In this document: piece by piece, positions 27,524-35,633 of the stretch | How the letters are laid out: the number at the start of each line of letters is the position of its first letter | Position numbering within the stretch: the first letter of the stretch is position 1 | Assembly (NCBI RefSeq): GCF_016735595.1 | Contig: NZ_JAERRB010000015.1 | Span: 111,691 to 175,690, forward strand | Reading direction: 5' to 3' | DNA: 64,000 nucleotides | Source: Chryseolinea lacunae | GTDB lineage: Bacteria > Bacteroidota > Bacteroidia > Cytophagales > Cyclobacteriaceae | Made by a program: the position numbers and the translations under genes | Notes under the pieces: generated by a model | The model's input: the letters and a program-made list of their open reading frames with translations, nothing else | What the model was told of the DNA's origin: nothing | Databases searched by the model: none

Positions 27524-27954
27524 AACCTCGAAGATAATACTTTTTTTTATGAGCAATGCAAGATACAACCACGCCAGGGGGCTCAGTTCGACAATTCCGT
27601 CCAAAAAAGCACAAGGGTGAGGCTTTAAGACGGACCGCACAAAAGTGAGCACCCGCAAAAACGAAGCGGTGAGGCGTTTAGTATTTGCGAAATTATCGGG
27701 ATAGAATCCAGTGATTTAACCCAGCAGCATTGAATCATTGTGCTTCAGGCTTTTGTGTAAAAACGAGCGGTAGAGATCCTGGTAGGGGAAGGTTTCGCGG
27801 CCTCATTTCAATTCAAAATCAACACCTGAACCAAAGGCAACGAACGGTTCAGAAATCATTAAATTAATAGCCCCTGAACAGACATGGCCGACGTGGCGGC
27901 AACGCGCGCAACCCCATTCAACGTTCAGAAAAAACAAACCCATTCAACTTCGTT
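27524..27954. other. Divergent intergenic region between PAP2 phosphatase and VOC gene
   Basis: 431 bp without a credible gene. On the left a minus-strand TATCTTCG (27529-27536) may drive the phosphatase. On the right an inverted repeat CTGAACC (27826-27832) / GGTTCAG (27846-27852) with a 13-base loop lies about 100 bp before the VOC gene and could be an operator. Nothing else noted. Confidence 0.5.
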
Positions 27955-28452
27955 ATGACAGAACCCTATGTTGTGCCGGCGGCCACGCGCATCGGCCATG
28001 TGCACCTGAAAGTTTCAAGCCTCGAAAAAGCCCTGGCCTTCTATGAGGGCCTGTTGGGATTCCAGGTCATGGCCACCTATGGCGATCAGGCCGCGTTCAT
28101 CTCGGCCGGTGGCTATCATCACCACATCGGATTGAACACGTGGTACAGCAAAGGATCGGCGCCAGCACAGCGCGAGGGCGTGGGCCTGTTCCACACCGCC
28201 ATTGTCTATCCCACCCGAAAAGATCTGTCCATCATCTACAACCGCCTGCGCGCCGCCAACTATCCCTTCACCGGTGCCAGCGATCATGGTGTATCCGAAG
28301 CCTTATACCTGAACGACCCCGACCGCAACGGCGTGGAGCTTTACTGGGACAAACCCCACAATCAATGGCCACTCAACCCCGACGGCACACTGGACATGTT
28401 CACCAAACCGTTGGACCTGGTGTCGCTTGGCAACGCCATGAACGAAGAATGA
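27955..28452 (+). CDS. VOC-family protein (catechol 2,3-dioxygenase/glyoxalase-like)
   Basis: 165 residues. Two beta-alpha-beta-beta-beta modules: GHVHLKVSSLEKALAFYEGLLGF starts the first (His metal ligand in HVHL), FHTAIVYPTRKDL the second, and YLNDPDRNGVELYWD gives the C-terminal Glu ligand. This is the metal-dependent VOC fold close to extradiol dioxygenases (CatE-like). Substrate unknown. It stands alone and converges on the GAF-HTH gene. Confidence 0.87.
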   Translation: MTEPYVVPAATRIGHVHLKVSSLEKALAFYEGLLGFQVMATYGDQAAFISAGGYHHHIGLNTWYSKGSAPAQREGVGLFHTAIVYPTRKDLSIIYNRLRAANYPFTGASDHGVSEALYLNDPDRNGVELYWDKPHNQWPLNPDGTLDMFTKPLDLVSLGNAMNEE

Positions 28453-28514
28453 TCATGCCCCGACAGCGGTAAAAATTCACACTGCAATCCGTCCGCCTCA
28501 ACCCGACGCTTCCA

Positions 28515-29309
28515 TCATTCAGGGGCGTCGAAGGCTGCGCCGCGCTTGATGCCCAGACGTTTCATTTTTGAATTTAATGTAGTAGCCGGCACACCCAGCA
28601 GATTGGCCGCGCCGCCCTTTCCGGAGATTTTGCCGTGGCATTTCTCGAGCACGGCCAGAATATGGTCGCGCTCGTTTTCGTCAAGGGTTTTGGTGTGAGA
28701 AGATTCGTGGTGGGATGCGGGCACGCCTTTGCGCGAAGCGTTCTGTGCTTTGCCTCCCGGATCCATAAGATTTGAAACAGCCGTTGCCAGCGGGAACGAC
28801 AGCCCGTGCAACAGGAGCAGGTCAGCAGACGTGAACCGTTTTTTGTTCGGAGCAAAGCACAAAAGCGCACCCCAAACCGGCTCACCATGCCGAAGCGCAA
28901 CGGCAGCCATCGTGCGAAAGCCCACCGCGTGCAGCGCATGGAAGAGATTGCGCGCATTGGGCTTCACAATATCCTTGTCAAGATCAACAATCGTAGGATT
29001 ATCGGCCGACGCAATCAACTGATAGATCGCATCGTTCACCGGAGCAAGTCCCAGAAATTCCGACAGCAGGGGACTGTTGTATTTGTCGTCGGCAAAGGTG
29101 ATGAGAAACGGAGTCTGCGTCTGATCCACCAGCACAAGCGCCGAATGTCCGAAAGAAACAAACCGCCGGATCACATTCTGAAGAAGCCCCTGCAACTCGG
29201 CTTTCGAATGCACCGTAGCAAGCGCATTCCCAAGAAACAGAATGTCGCGCGCCACAGTAGGCGAAAGTTGTTCAGACCCTTTATTTGGAGCGTGATGATC
29301 AGGTTGCAT
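28515..29309 (-). CDS. GAF domain regulator with Fis-type helix-turn-helix
   Basis: 264 residues, soluble. A GAF-like domain (about 15-180) is followed by a linker and a Fis/NorR-type HTH (about 215-255: ENERDHILAVLEKCHGKISG, then GGAANLLGVPATTLNSKMKR). The layout equals a sigma54 activator such as NorR or FhlA lacking the central AAA+ domain, so it cannot be a classical sigma54 activator; it may be a simple GAF-sensing DNA-binding regulator. Target genes are unknown; the repeat-rich region upstream is a candidate. Confidence 0.8.
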   Translation of the reverse strand: MQPDHHAPNKGSEQLSPTVARDILFLGNALATVHSKAELQGLLQNVIRRFVSFGHSALVLVDQTQTPFLITFADDKYNSPLLSEFLGLAPVNDAIYQLIASADNPTIVDLDKDIVKPNARNLFHALHAVGFRTMAAVALRHGEPVWGALLCFAPNKKRFTSADLLLLHGLSFPLATAVSNLMDPGGKAQNASRKGVPASHHESSHTKTLDENERDHILAVLEKCHGKISGKGGAANLLGVPATTLNSKMKRLGIKRGAAFDAPE

Positions 29310-29683
29310 GGCTGCGAAGCGGAGTAAAAAAACAGTTGGCCGCCATGTGAAGATCGATCTATTCCATCACTAATTCAACGACCACCTCACGATATATCGC
29401 CAATTGACGACCATAAACATGCGTTGACTCCTCAATTTCAAAGGTTTTCGCACGTCCATGACAGATGATGGCTCCACCCCAACCCTGCATTGAAAAGGTT
29501 GAACGCAAGCAGGAGCAAGCCCATCGGCTCTGTACGGACGGACGAAGATGTCAATTTGAATCCTGGGAAGTAACCAGCCCCCAAAGCGGAATGAATCTTC
29601 TCATCTCTTGCGCACAACGTGCTTCTTCTGCTATCCGGATGCACCATCAAACGAAGGCCAAAAAAACATCATCCGCCTAAACT

Positions 29684-29725
29684 AATACTGAGCAACTCAG
29701 TACCAATATTGAGCCACTCAGTCAC
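29684..29725. repeat. Two tandem 21-bp imperfect repeats with palindromic core
   Basis: Unit 1 (29684-29704) contains ACTGAG-CAA-CTCAGT, a perfect 6-3-6 palindrome; unit 2 (29705-29725) contains ATTGAG-CCA-CTCAGT. The units agree at 17 of 21 positions. Two adjacent palindromes one helical repeat pair apart resemble a tandem operator. Confidence 0.6.
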
Positions 29726-29770
29726 ACTCAATCAGTTCACACCCATGCCCCACACGCACACCTCTTCCAG

Positions 29771-29850
29771 CATGTTCCCATCTGGGCCTGAGCCGATCTT
29801 TGGCCTGGTCATGGCATGCGCGGGTCGGGTCTAGCCCAGATGGGAACATG
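29771..29850. repeat. Perfect 17-bp inverted repeat with 46-bp loop
   Basis: CATGTTCCCATCTGGGC (29771-29787) is exactly complementary to GCCCAGATGGGAACATG (29834-29850). It could form a long stem in RNA or a cruciform, or be the ends of a very small mobile element. No T-run follows in either direction, so it is not an ordinary terminator. Confidence 0.75.
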
Positions 29851-29878
29851 CGGGGCCTCCGCGGCCCCGGAGCGGGGC
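29851..29878. repeat. Two mutually exclusive GC hairpins
   Basis: CGGGGCC (29851-29857) pairs with GGCCCCG (29863-29869); alternatively GCCCC (29864-29868) pairs with GGGGC (29874-29878). Both cannot form at once, as in attenuators. Directly abuts the 17-bp inverted repeat. Confidence 0.5.
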
Positions 29879-29981
29879 TATGAAAAGCGAAAGAACTTCT
29901 AAAGCAAACTCCTTCCTATCACACTGAACATTCAGCGCAAGAGTGCTAATATCTCGTCATAAAAAAAAAGAAAGGGAACGT

Positions 29982-30914
29982 CTACTTCAATTTACGACTC
30001 ACCCCAACCGGAGGCCGCAAATAAATTTCAAACGACATAGCAGGTCCCGAGGTCCTGACAGGAATAACCCCTTCTGGAAGCGTGAGACTCAGGTTTCGCC
30101 GGTAACCAGCAAACAACTCCACCCCCAGCATACGCGTAAGCTGACGGTTATAAGCCACGCCCAGATCCACTTCAACACGCCGAAAGGTTTCAGGTTCAGT
30201 CTTGTCGGGACAAGTCACATAATAGGTCCGTGTCACCGCTTCACTCTTCACATAAAAGATGTCGCGAGAGGTGGCGTTATAGCGTGCCGCGATGCGGTGG
30301 GGCAGGCTCATTTCAATGCCGGTGCGATCGGAGAAGTTATAGTTGTAGATAAACACAGGAAGCACCGACAGGTTATAACTCTTGTTCACCATCAACCCAA
30401 CACCCACTTCCTTGCGGGCTGACTTGCGCCGCAGATAAACAGACGTGAGCGTATAGTTCAACGGTATGCTGCCGGGCAGATCGGAACGAAGCGTTCCACT
30501 TTGATTGACTTGCGCACTAAACAACAACCACGACGTGCTGTCGACCTTCACAGACGCTTTGAGGTCTACGCCCATGGCACGCAGGGTCCAGTTGGACAGT
30601 TGATGGGCCGGATTGTTGCCGCCCTCACGCTTCAGCTCCAGCTGTTCGGTGCGATAGTGCGGCCCTATAATGATGCCGAACTTCGGCCGTATGAGCACGG
30701 GCAACCACATCTTGAAATAGAAATCCTCTTGTGTGTAGGTCGTGGCAGGCGTGGTGGTAGACGCATAGGAGCGCCCGGGTGCCTGTGTGTTTCGAATGGT
30801 GATCCAACGGGAGGGGGCCATGCCCGGCAATCCGGGTTTCAACCCTTGACAATAGGTAGCCGTACCGTGCGACGTGAGCAGGCAGAGCAAACAACCCCAG
30901 AAACGCTTGAGCAT
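29982..30914 (-). CDS. Outer membrane beta-barrel protein (DUF6268-like)
   Basis: 310 residues with signal peptide (MLKRFWGCLLCLLTSHGTATYCQ). The mature part alternates polar and hydrophobic residues in many short strands (for example FGIIIGPHYRTEQLEL, WLLFSAQVNQSG, VGVGLMVNKSYNLSVLPVFIYNYNF) and ends with strands finishing near FEIYLRPPVG, as in small outer membrane barrels; DUF6268 is the likely family, recalled from composition and not proven. Function unknown. No operon partner. Confidence 0.65.
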   Translation of the reverse strand: MLKRFWGCLLCLLTSHGTATYCQGLKPGLPGMAPSRWITIRNTQAPGRSYASTTTPATTYTQEDFYFKMWLPVLIRPKFGIIIGPHYRTEQLELKREGGNNPAHQLSNWTLRAMGVDLKASVKVDSTSWLLFSAQVNQSGTLRSDLPGSIPLNYTLTSVYLRRKSARKEVGVGLMVNKSYNLSVLPVFIYNYNFSDRTGIEMSLPHRIAARYNATSRDIFYVKSEAVTRTYYVTCPDKTEPETFRRVEVDLGVAYNRQLTRMLGVELFAGYRRNLSLTLPEGVIPVRTSGPAMSFEIYLRPPVGVSRKLK

Positions 30915-31078
30915 AAGTCTTTTTCCCAGATAAAGGTTTCAGGGCGGTCGTCCACCCCAGGCCTGCATTCCACTACAGTTCGCCGGCCTGCCACATCAAC
31001 GCTGTGGCGTGTGGTTTAAGTTCCGGGTGTTGCCGGAAACGTTTTCGGACGCACCTCGCGTCGCCGGGAAAGGGGGTC

Positions 31079-31393
31079 TCAATCCACAATTGGCTTCCTC
31101 ACCATGCCATGCATGAATTCGGAAATTAGGCGGTTGTAGCATCGCTCGTGTTTGCGTACCACACGCTCCACAGCCGCGCGTTGTGCAGGAACCTTAATGT
31201 AGTCGCTGGCATAGCGCTGGGCTTCCCGGAGCCTCTCGCGCGTGCGCTTTTGTTTTTCCGACCACACCACGCCGCTCATGTCGGCCTTCTTGCAGAGGAA
31301 CGTTTCTCCCCCAATTGTTTTGTACACATGATCGTCGTCGGCTTTGCCACTAAGACCCTGCGTCACCATGTTTTTGCCTTTGTATCGTGCCAT
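31079..31393 (-). CDS. Small hypothetical protein
   Basis: 104 residues, basic and helical, no signal peptide. The N-terminus (MARYKGKNMVTQGLSGKADDDHVYK) and SEKQKRTRERLREAQRYAS resemble a family of small Bacteroidota proteins of unknown function whose members share a G-L-S-G-K motif and a helical S-x-K-Q segment; I recall the pattern but cannot name it. A minus-strand TATCTTGG box (31397-31404) ends four bases before the start codon and would give a nearly leaderless message. The CTCCG repeat cluster lies upstream. Confidence 0.6.
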   Translation of the reverse strand: MARYKGKNMVTQGLSGKADDDHVYKTIGGETFLCKKADMSGVVWSEKQKRTRERLREAQRYASDYIKVPAQRAAVERVVRKHERCYNRLISEFMHGMVRKPIVD

Positions 31394-31854
31394 ACTCCAA
31401 GATAATGAGAAGCCGGATTGCCTGTACCTAACCTCCGTTATTTTTCTGAATATGCTCCGTTAATTCTATGTTTAACCTTTGATTAACCTCCGTATTTCAT
31501 CGGAGGATGAACGGAGGATTATCGGAAGATAAACGGGAGTATGTGCAAGGCATCCTAATGCTTTAGCCACCACCGACCCATCAGGGCTCACCTGTCTGTA
31601 GCCGCCGGGAAATAAACATCGATTAAAAAGGCCACGCTCGCACGGCTTCGTCGCACCAACGTTCATGGCGCGCAAACGCGGATCATTTCGGCCATGGTTG
31701 CACAACGGTGTTGGACTTGGTCATGACGTTGTGGGTTGATTTCATTTTGAAAGAATAAAGAGGCGCGCATTGCACTGGCTGCAAGCGGATGGAGGAACGA
31801 GGAAAGAAACGGTAGCAAAAAAGATCAAATGAAAAAATGCCACCCAGCGATACG
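31394..31854. other. 461-bp intergenic region with CTCCG repeats
   Basis: Left part carries the CTCCG repeat cluster described separately. The remainder, up to the end of the glycosyltransferase gene, holds no credible gene, and I see no terminator hairpin. Confidence 0.5.
31431..31544. repeat. Cluster of short CTCCG / CGGAG repeats in both orientations
   Basis: Three copies of a CTCCGT(T/A) element at 31431-31440, 31454-31463 and about 31486-31495 are followed by four consecutive 11-bp units starting CGGAGGAT, CGGAGGAT, CGGAAGAT and CGGGAGTA at 31501, 31512, 31523 and 31534. The two groups are in opposite orientation, so the region can fold back. It lies 40-150 bp upstream of the minus-strand gene at 31393. 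Confidence 0.6.
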
Positions 31855-32733
31855 TCACCGGATAATCACATAATTCCGATACTCACCCAACGGACTGCCT
31901 GTCAGTTTTTCGTACCAGCCCTTCACGCGATCTTTCAAGGTAAGGCGGTTTTGGGCGGAGGGGTCGAAGGAGAAGTGCCAATTGAGGGCGGCGATTCGTT
32001 TTTGCATCGCCTGGGGATGAGTTCCCTGGAAGCGGTGCAGGCGGTCTACTTGCGAATAGTCGAACTCGTTCACCTTCGGAATGTTTTTGTCGATCCACTC
32101 GTCGTTGAAATAGAAACGGTTAAACTGAAGTTGCTTGCCTTGCATGGCCTTTGGTTCGCGCACATAGCCATAGTGAAAGATGGCTGCCGGAATGTGCTTC
32201 ACGTTGAGCTTCCGGTTGGGAAGGATGCGGAAGCCTTGTGCGTCGCGATAGGAGAAGACGTCTTTCCGGTTGCGCACAACGCGCACCTCGCGCCGGTACC
32301 ATCGGTAGGAGGCGCCGTAGAAATCGTAGGAGCCATAGAAGTGCGTGTAGTCAAACAACAATCCTTCCACGGCCTGGTCGTCTTTGTAGCGGATCATGTT
32401 CTGGCGCACGGCGTCGATGTATTTTTCGTGGAGCACTTCGTCGGCCTGGATGTAGAAGGCCCAGTCTGATGATGGGTCGATGGCGGCAAAGGCCTTGTCT
32501 GTTTCCACGGCCAGCACGCGCCCGTTTTCGCGGAGCGAGTCGTCCCACACGGTTTCGATGATGCGGATTTTGGGTGATGGAATGGAGCGGATCAGGTCCA
32601 GCGTTCCGTCTTCCGAATTTCCTACGGCCACCACCAGTTCGTCGCAGAGGGGCAGGATGGAAGTGATGGCTTCAACAACGGGATAGTCGTATTTGATGGC
32701 GTTTCTGACAATCGTAAAACCACTTACTTTCAT
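31855..32733 (-). CDS. Family 2-like glycosyltransferase
   Basis: 292 residues. The start MKVSGFTIVRNAIKYDYPVVEAI and CDELVVAVGNSEDGTLDLI form the nucleotide-binding half; WAFYIQADEVLHE carries the DxD-like Asp-Glu. This is the GT-A fold of GT2-type glycosyltransferases found in cell-surface polysaccharide synthesis. No other polysaccharide genes are nearby, so the acceptor is unknown. A TATCTTTG box at 32772-32779 on the minus strand fits as promoter. Confidence 0.85.
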   Translation of the reverse strand: MKVSGFTIVRNAIKYDYPVVEAITSILPLCDELVVAVGNSEDGTLDLIRSIPSPKIRIIETVWDDSLRENGRVLAVETDKAFAAIDPSSDWAFYIQADEVLHEKYIDAVRQNMIRYKDDQAVEGLLFDYTHFYGSYDFYGASYRWYRREVRVVRNRKDVFSYRDAQGFRILPNRKLNVKHIPAAIFHYGYVREPKAMQGKQLQFNRFYFNDEWIDKNIPKVNEFDYSQVDRLHRFQGTHPQAMQKRIAALNWHFSFDPSAQNRLTLKDRVKGWYEKLTGSPLGEYRNYVIIR

Positions 32734-32771
32734 AGGGGAAAATCCGGTTTATGAACAAGGCGGGCCGGGCT

Positions 32772-32779
32772 CAAAGATA
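32772..32779 (-). promoter_or_regulatory. Probable -7 element for the glycosyltransferase gene
   Basis: Minus-strand TATCTTTG, exact TAnnTTTG. No TTTG at -33. About 40 bases before the start codon. Confidence 0.45.
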
Positions 32780-32868
32780 AGCAGAGTACGCCGTACGACC
32801 GCGTAATTTTTGGACGGTACAACCTTTTGCGTGCGGCCGTTGTCCAATGCGTGGACTTTGGGCACATG

Positions 32869-32899
32869 TTTGAGCGTTGACTCCTGTGATGTATCTTTG
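32869..32899 (+). promoter_or_regulatory. Strong Bacteroidota-type promoter
   Basis: TTTG at 32869-32872, 19-bp spacer, TATCTTTG at 32892-32899: a full match to the -33/-7 consensus. Transcription would start about 32906, leaving a leader of roughly 275 bases before the next credible start codon at 33183. Confidence 0.55.
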
Positions 32900-33182
32900 C
32901 ACAACTTTTTTGCGAAGGTATGCGTTGGACTACGCGATGTGGGCCGGAAATTTTCTTCTCACGGTCTGTGGTTCAGGCATTTGAATAATGAAAGTGTGCA
33001 AAGCAAGAAGATCGTAGACGTGATGAAACGGTTCCGGGCAGACAAAACGTTGACGCCAGACAACCCCCCCAGTGCCCCCGCCGTGAACAATATCGCAGCC
33101 TTGCCAGCGCAGGGACTGACCCCCGTCGTGGTGCGAACACGTTTCGCGGCCGCGTCATATATACACAATCGTGCAGTGAACT

Positions 33183-33494
33183 ATGGAAAATTATCCGCGT
33201 TTTGAGTTGTCCGGTCCCTTGCGGAAAGAACACACGGACTTCTTTGCGCAATATGGTTTTTTACATTTTTCCGGTTTCGTTCCCCGCGAAAGCGTGAACC
33301 AGATCCGCGACGAGATCCGGCGTATGGAAGTGCACGACGGTCGCCTCTGGCATCCTGTGGCACAAGCCACTATCTTGGGTGAACAAAGCCGCCGGCAAGT
33401 TATGCACATACCCATCATCAGCGGCGCCTATGCCATCAAACATGAAAAAAGTCCGACGTTAATGTATCAGCACTTTCAAAATTTGGTCCGCTAG
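33183..33494 (+). pseudogene. N-terminal fragment resembling phytanoyl-CoA dioxygenase (PhyH) family
   Basis: 103 residues. The first half, HTDFFAQYGFLHFSGFVPRE followed by SVNQIRDEIRRME, is the usual opening of PhyH-type Fe(II)/2-oxoglutarate dioxygenases, which are normally about 250-300 residues. Here the similarity stops after about 50 residues, and the iron-binding H-x-D...H is absent. No continuation was found in other frames before the SDR gene that begins 3 bases after the stop. It may be a decayed gene or a real small protein with a borrowed N-terminus. Confidence 0.5.
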
Positions 33495-33497
33495 CGA

Positions 33498-34280
33498 ATG
33501 AAGCACGCGATCGTCACAGGAGCCAGCAAAGGACTGGGAAAAGCATTGGCCCAGGCCATGGCCGCACGCGGCTATGATGTGCTGCTGGTGGCCCGCTCGG
33601 AAGCGTTGCTGGAGCAATTGGCGTCCGAAATAACACAACAACATCCCGTGAAGGCCCACTGCCTCGCGCTGGATCTCGCACTGCCCGTGTCGGCCGATCA
33701 GATTGCGGCCTGGTGTGCAGACCGTGGTTTTCAACCGTCGGTGCTCATCAACAACGCAGGCTTTGCGTGTTGGGGCTATTTTGAAAAACTTTCGCTGGCA
33801 CTGCAGCTTCAGATGTTGAACCTGCACGTGCAGGGCATGGTGGCCCTCACACACCAGTTGTTGCCGGCACTGCGCAAACACGAACAAGCCTACGTGCTGA
33901 ATGTGAGCAGCACCACGGCCTATCAGGCTGTGCCAACGCTGTCGCTGTATGCCGCCAGCAAAACGTTTGTGCGTTCGTTCAGCCGCGGTCTGCGCTATGA
34001 GCTGCGTAACAGTCCGGTGTCGGTCACGTGTCTCAGTCCCGGGCCCATGTCCACAAACTTTATTGCCGAAGCCAACATGCACGCCATGCAGCAGACGGCC
34101 GCCAAGTTTGAGATGACGGCCGACGAGGTGGCCCGTCGCGGTGTGAAGGCCATGTTTAACCGACGCGCCGAGGTCATACCCGGCTGGATGAACCGGCTCA
34201 CGGTGGTGCTCTCGAAAGTGGTGCCCGATGCTCTGCTCGAACGAATTGCCAGCAACCTCTATCAATCCAAACTATCATGA
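33498..34280 (+). CDS. Short-chain dehydrogenase/reductase
   Basis: 260 residues, classical SDR: cofactor loop TGASKGLG, NNAG in the middle, catalytic Ser in NVSSTTAYQ, YAASK with Tyr/Lys. The C-terminal part (after 190) is longer and more hydrophobic (MNRLTVVLSKVVPDALLERIA), which is common in SDRs acting on lipids. It begins 3 bases after the PhyH-like fragment and is 55 bp before a membrane PAP2-C protein. Substrate unknown. Confidence 0.88.
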   Translation: MKHAIVTGASKGLGKALAQAMAARGYDVLLVARSEALLEQLASEITQQHPVKAHCLALDLALPVSADQIAAWCADRGFQPSVLINNAGFACWGYFEKLSLALQLQMLNLHVQGMVALTHQLLPALRKHEQAYVLNVSSTTAYQAVPTLSLYAASKTFVRSFSRGLRYELRNSPVSVTCLSPGPMSTNFIAEANMHAMQQTAAKFEMTADEVARRGVKAMFNRRAEVIPGWMNRLTVVLSKVVPDALLERIASNLYQSKLS

Positions 34281-34335
34281 TCCATAAAAACAACGGCGGG
34301 ACGGTGGTTCCGGCGACAGCAATTTTTAGAACGAC

Positions 34336-34995
34336 ATGCTTGTGAAAGACAACTGGAAAAACGCCTGGGCATCTCCCGACTTCAGGAAACATTTCATCGT
34401 CACACTATCCATCCTGGTGTTGATGGTGGCATTCATAGACCACTTCTTTTATTATATCCAATCGCGCGATGGCCACCCGCTGCGCGACGTCGTGCTCGAC
34501 TGGCTTCCGGCTGACGACGTGTCGAACTATATCTTTGCATCGCTCTACATCGGCGTCATCATTGCCATGGGCAGCGCCCTGCGTTATCCCGAAGCGTTGC
34601 TCACCGGGTTGCAGGCCTACGGCTACCTCACGCTCATGCGCATGTGCACGCTCTACTTCATTCCGCTGGAGCCGCACCCCGCCATCGTGTCGCTCGAAGA
34701 TCCGTTCATCGGCTACCTGTTCTACGACAAGATCGAGATCACAAAAGACCTTTTCTTCTCGGGCCACGTGTCCACCATCTGCCTGCTCGTGATCACCGCT
34801 CCGGGCCGTAACCTCCGCATCTTCCTCATCCTCGACACCATTCTGTTGGCCGGACTCATGCTCGTGCAACACGCCCACTACACCGTCGACATTCTGGCTG
34901 CCCCGCTCTTCGCCGCCTTCAGCGTTTACCTGGCCGGCAAGCGAACGCAAACGGTCATTCCCAGTGCGATCGGGAAAGAGTCGGTCAACGAATAG
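34336..34995 (+). CDS. Integral membrane PAP2-related protein (PAP2_C / sphingomyelin synthase-like)
   Basis: 219 residues with about six membrane helices. The motifs DLFFSGHVST and HAHYTVDI correspond to the second and third catalytic motifs (S-G-H-T and H-Y-T-x-D) of the PAP2_C family, which contains sphingomyelin synthases and related phosphocholine or phosphoethanolamine transferases. It may therefore transfer or remove a lipid head group. Bacteroidota members often make sphingolipids, but no sphingolipid gene is certain here. It follows the SDR gene by 55 bp and ends before a strong bidirectional terminator. Confidence 0.78.
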   Translation: MLVKDNWKNAWASPDFRKHFIVTLSILVLMVAFIDHFFYYIQSRDGHPLRDVVLDWLPADDVSNYIFASLYIGVIIAMGSALRYPEALLTGLQAYGYLTLMRMCTLYFIPLEPHPAIVSLEDPFIGYLFYDKIEITKDLFFSGHVSTICLLVITAPGRNLRIFLILDTILLAGLMLVQHAHYTVDILAAPLFAAFSVYLAGKRTQTVIPSAIGKESVNE

Positions 34996-35012
34996 AGACA
35001 GATTAAAATGTA

Positions 35013-35052
35013 AAAAGCGTAATGCCATGTGTTGAGACGGCATTACGCTTTT
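35013..35052. terminator. Bidirectional rho-independent terminator
   Basis: A-A-A-A-GCGTAATGCC (35013-35026) pairs with GGCATTACGC-T-T-T-T (35039-35052), a 14-bp stem with a 12-base loop flanked by A and T runs. It serves the PAP2_C gene (+) and the dps gene (-). Confidence 0.85.
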
Positions 35053-35104
35053 GTGTTTAAGGATTTGTCCGGCTTCAAACGTCCGGCCCAATTCGGGTTT
35101 GTGT

Positions 35105-35578
35105 CTACTTCAGGTGGGCTCTGAGCATCCACGCCATTTTTTCGTGTTCTTCCATGAGGCCGGTTACGAAATCGCTTGTGCCCAGGTCGCCATAGTCGTT
35201 GGCGAAGCGGTTCACGCTTTCGCGGAGTTTCATGATGATGCTTTCGTGGTCGGTCACCAGTTCGTGCATGTAGCCTTTCGAGTCGTTGCCTTCGCGGTTC
35301 TGTTCGGTGAGGCGTGTCAGTTGAAGAAAATCTTTCAGCGTGGCCGGTGTGTAGTGACCCAGGGAGCGAATGCGTTCGGCCACTTCGTCGATCACTTCGT
35401 CAAGCTGTTCGTATTGGGATTCGAAAAATTTGTGTTGGCTGTGAAAGTCAGGGCCTTCCACGTTCCAATGGGCACGGCGTGTCTTGGTGTAGAGCACATA
35501 CTCGTCTGCCAGCAACTTGGAAAGTTCCTGGGCGATCTTCGACAGGTTGTCTGCCTTGATTCCGATGTTTGTTTGCAT
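35105..35578 (-). CDS. dps: Dps-family DNA-binding ferritin-like protein
   Basis: 157 residues of the Dps fold. The ferroxidase centre at the dimer interface is visible in RAHWNVEGPDFHSQHKFFE and EQLDEVIDEVAERI (conserved His, Asp, Glu). Dps proteins store iron with peroxide and protect DNA in stationary phase. It lies 55 bp downstream of rpiA in the same direction, with no terminator between, so readthrough is likely. Confidence 0.93.
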   Translation of the reverse strand: MQTNIGIKADNLSKIAQELSKLLADEYVLYTKTRRAHWNVEGPDFHSQHKFFESQYEQLDEVIDEVAERIRSLGHYTPATLKDFLQLTRLTEQNREGNDSKGYMHELVTDHESIIMKLRESVNRFANDYGDLGTSDFVTGLMEEHEKMAWMLRAHLK

Positions 35579-35633
35579 ATGGATGTTGGATTATTAGTTC
35601 TTGGAAATAGGTATTGGTATTGACAACGTGCGT

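Larger units (their letters stand above)
29310..29981. other. 672-bp non-coding, repeat-rich region
   Basis: No credible gene. Contains the ACTGAG tandem palindromes (29684-29725), a 17-bp perfect inverted repeat (29771-29850) and two overlapping GC hairpins (29851-29878), each listed separately. Short frames across it have poor composition and no homology I recognise. Confidence 0.6.
32734..33182. other. 449-bp divergent intergenic region
   Basis: Contains two back-to-back promoter candidates (32772-32779 minus, 32869-32899 plus). A short frame near 33021-33205 (MKRFRADKTLTPDN...) overlaps the next start but has no recognisable features. Otherwise nothing seen. Confidence 0.5.

Noticed and set aside
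29438..29834. Short frames on both strands in the repeat-rich intergenic region
   Set aside because: No signal, domain or conserved composition, and they cross palindromic elements.
32810..33205. 131-codon frame upstream of the PhyH-like fragment
   Set aside because: It spans the predicted promoter and overlaps the fragment start; composition looks non-coding.
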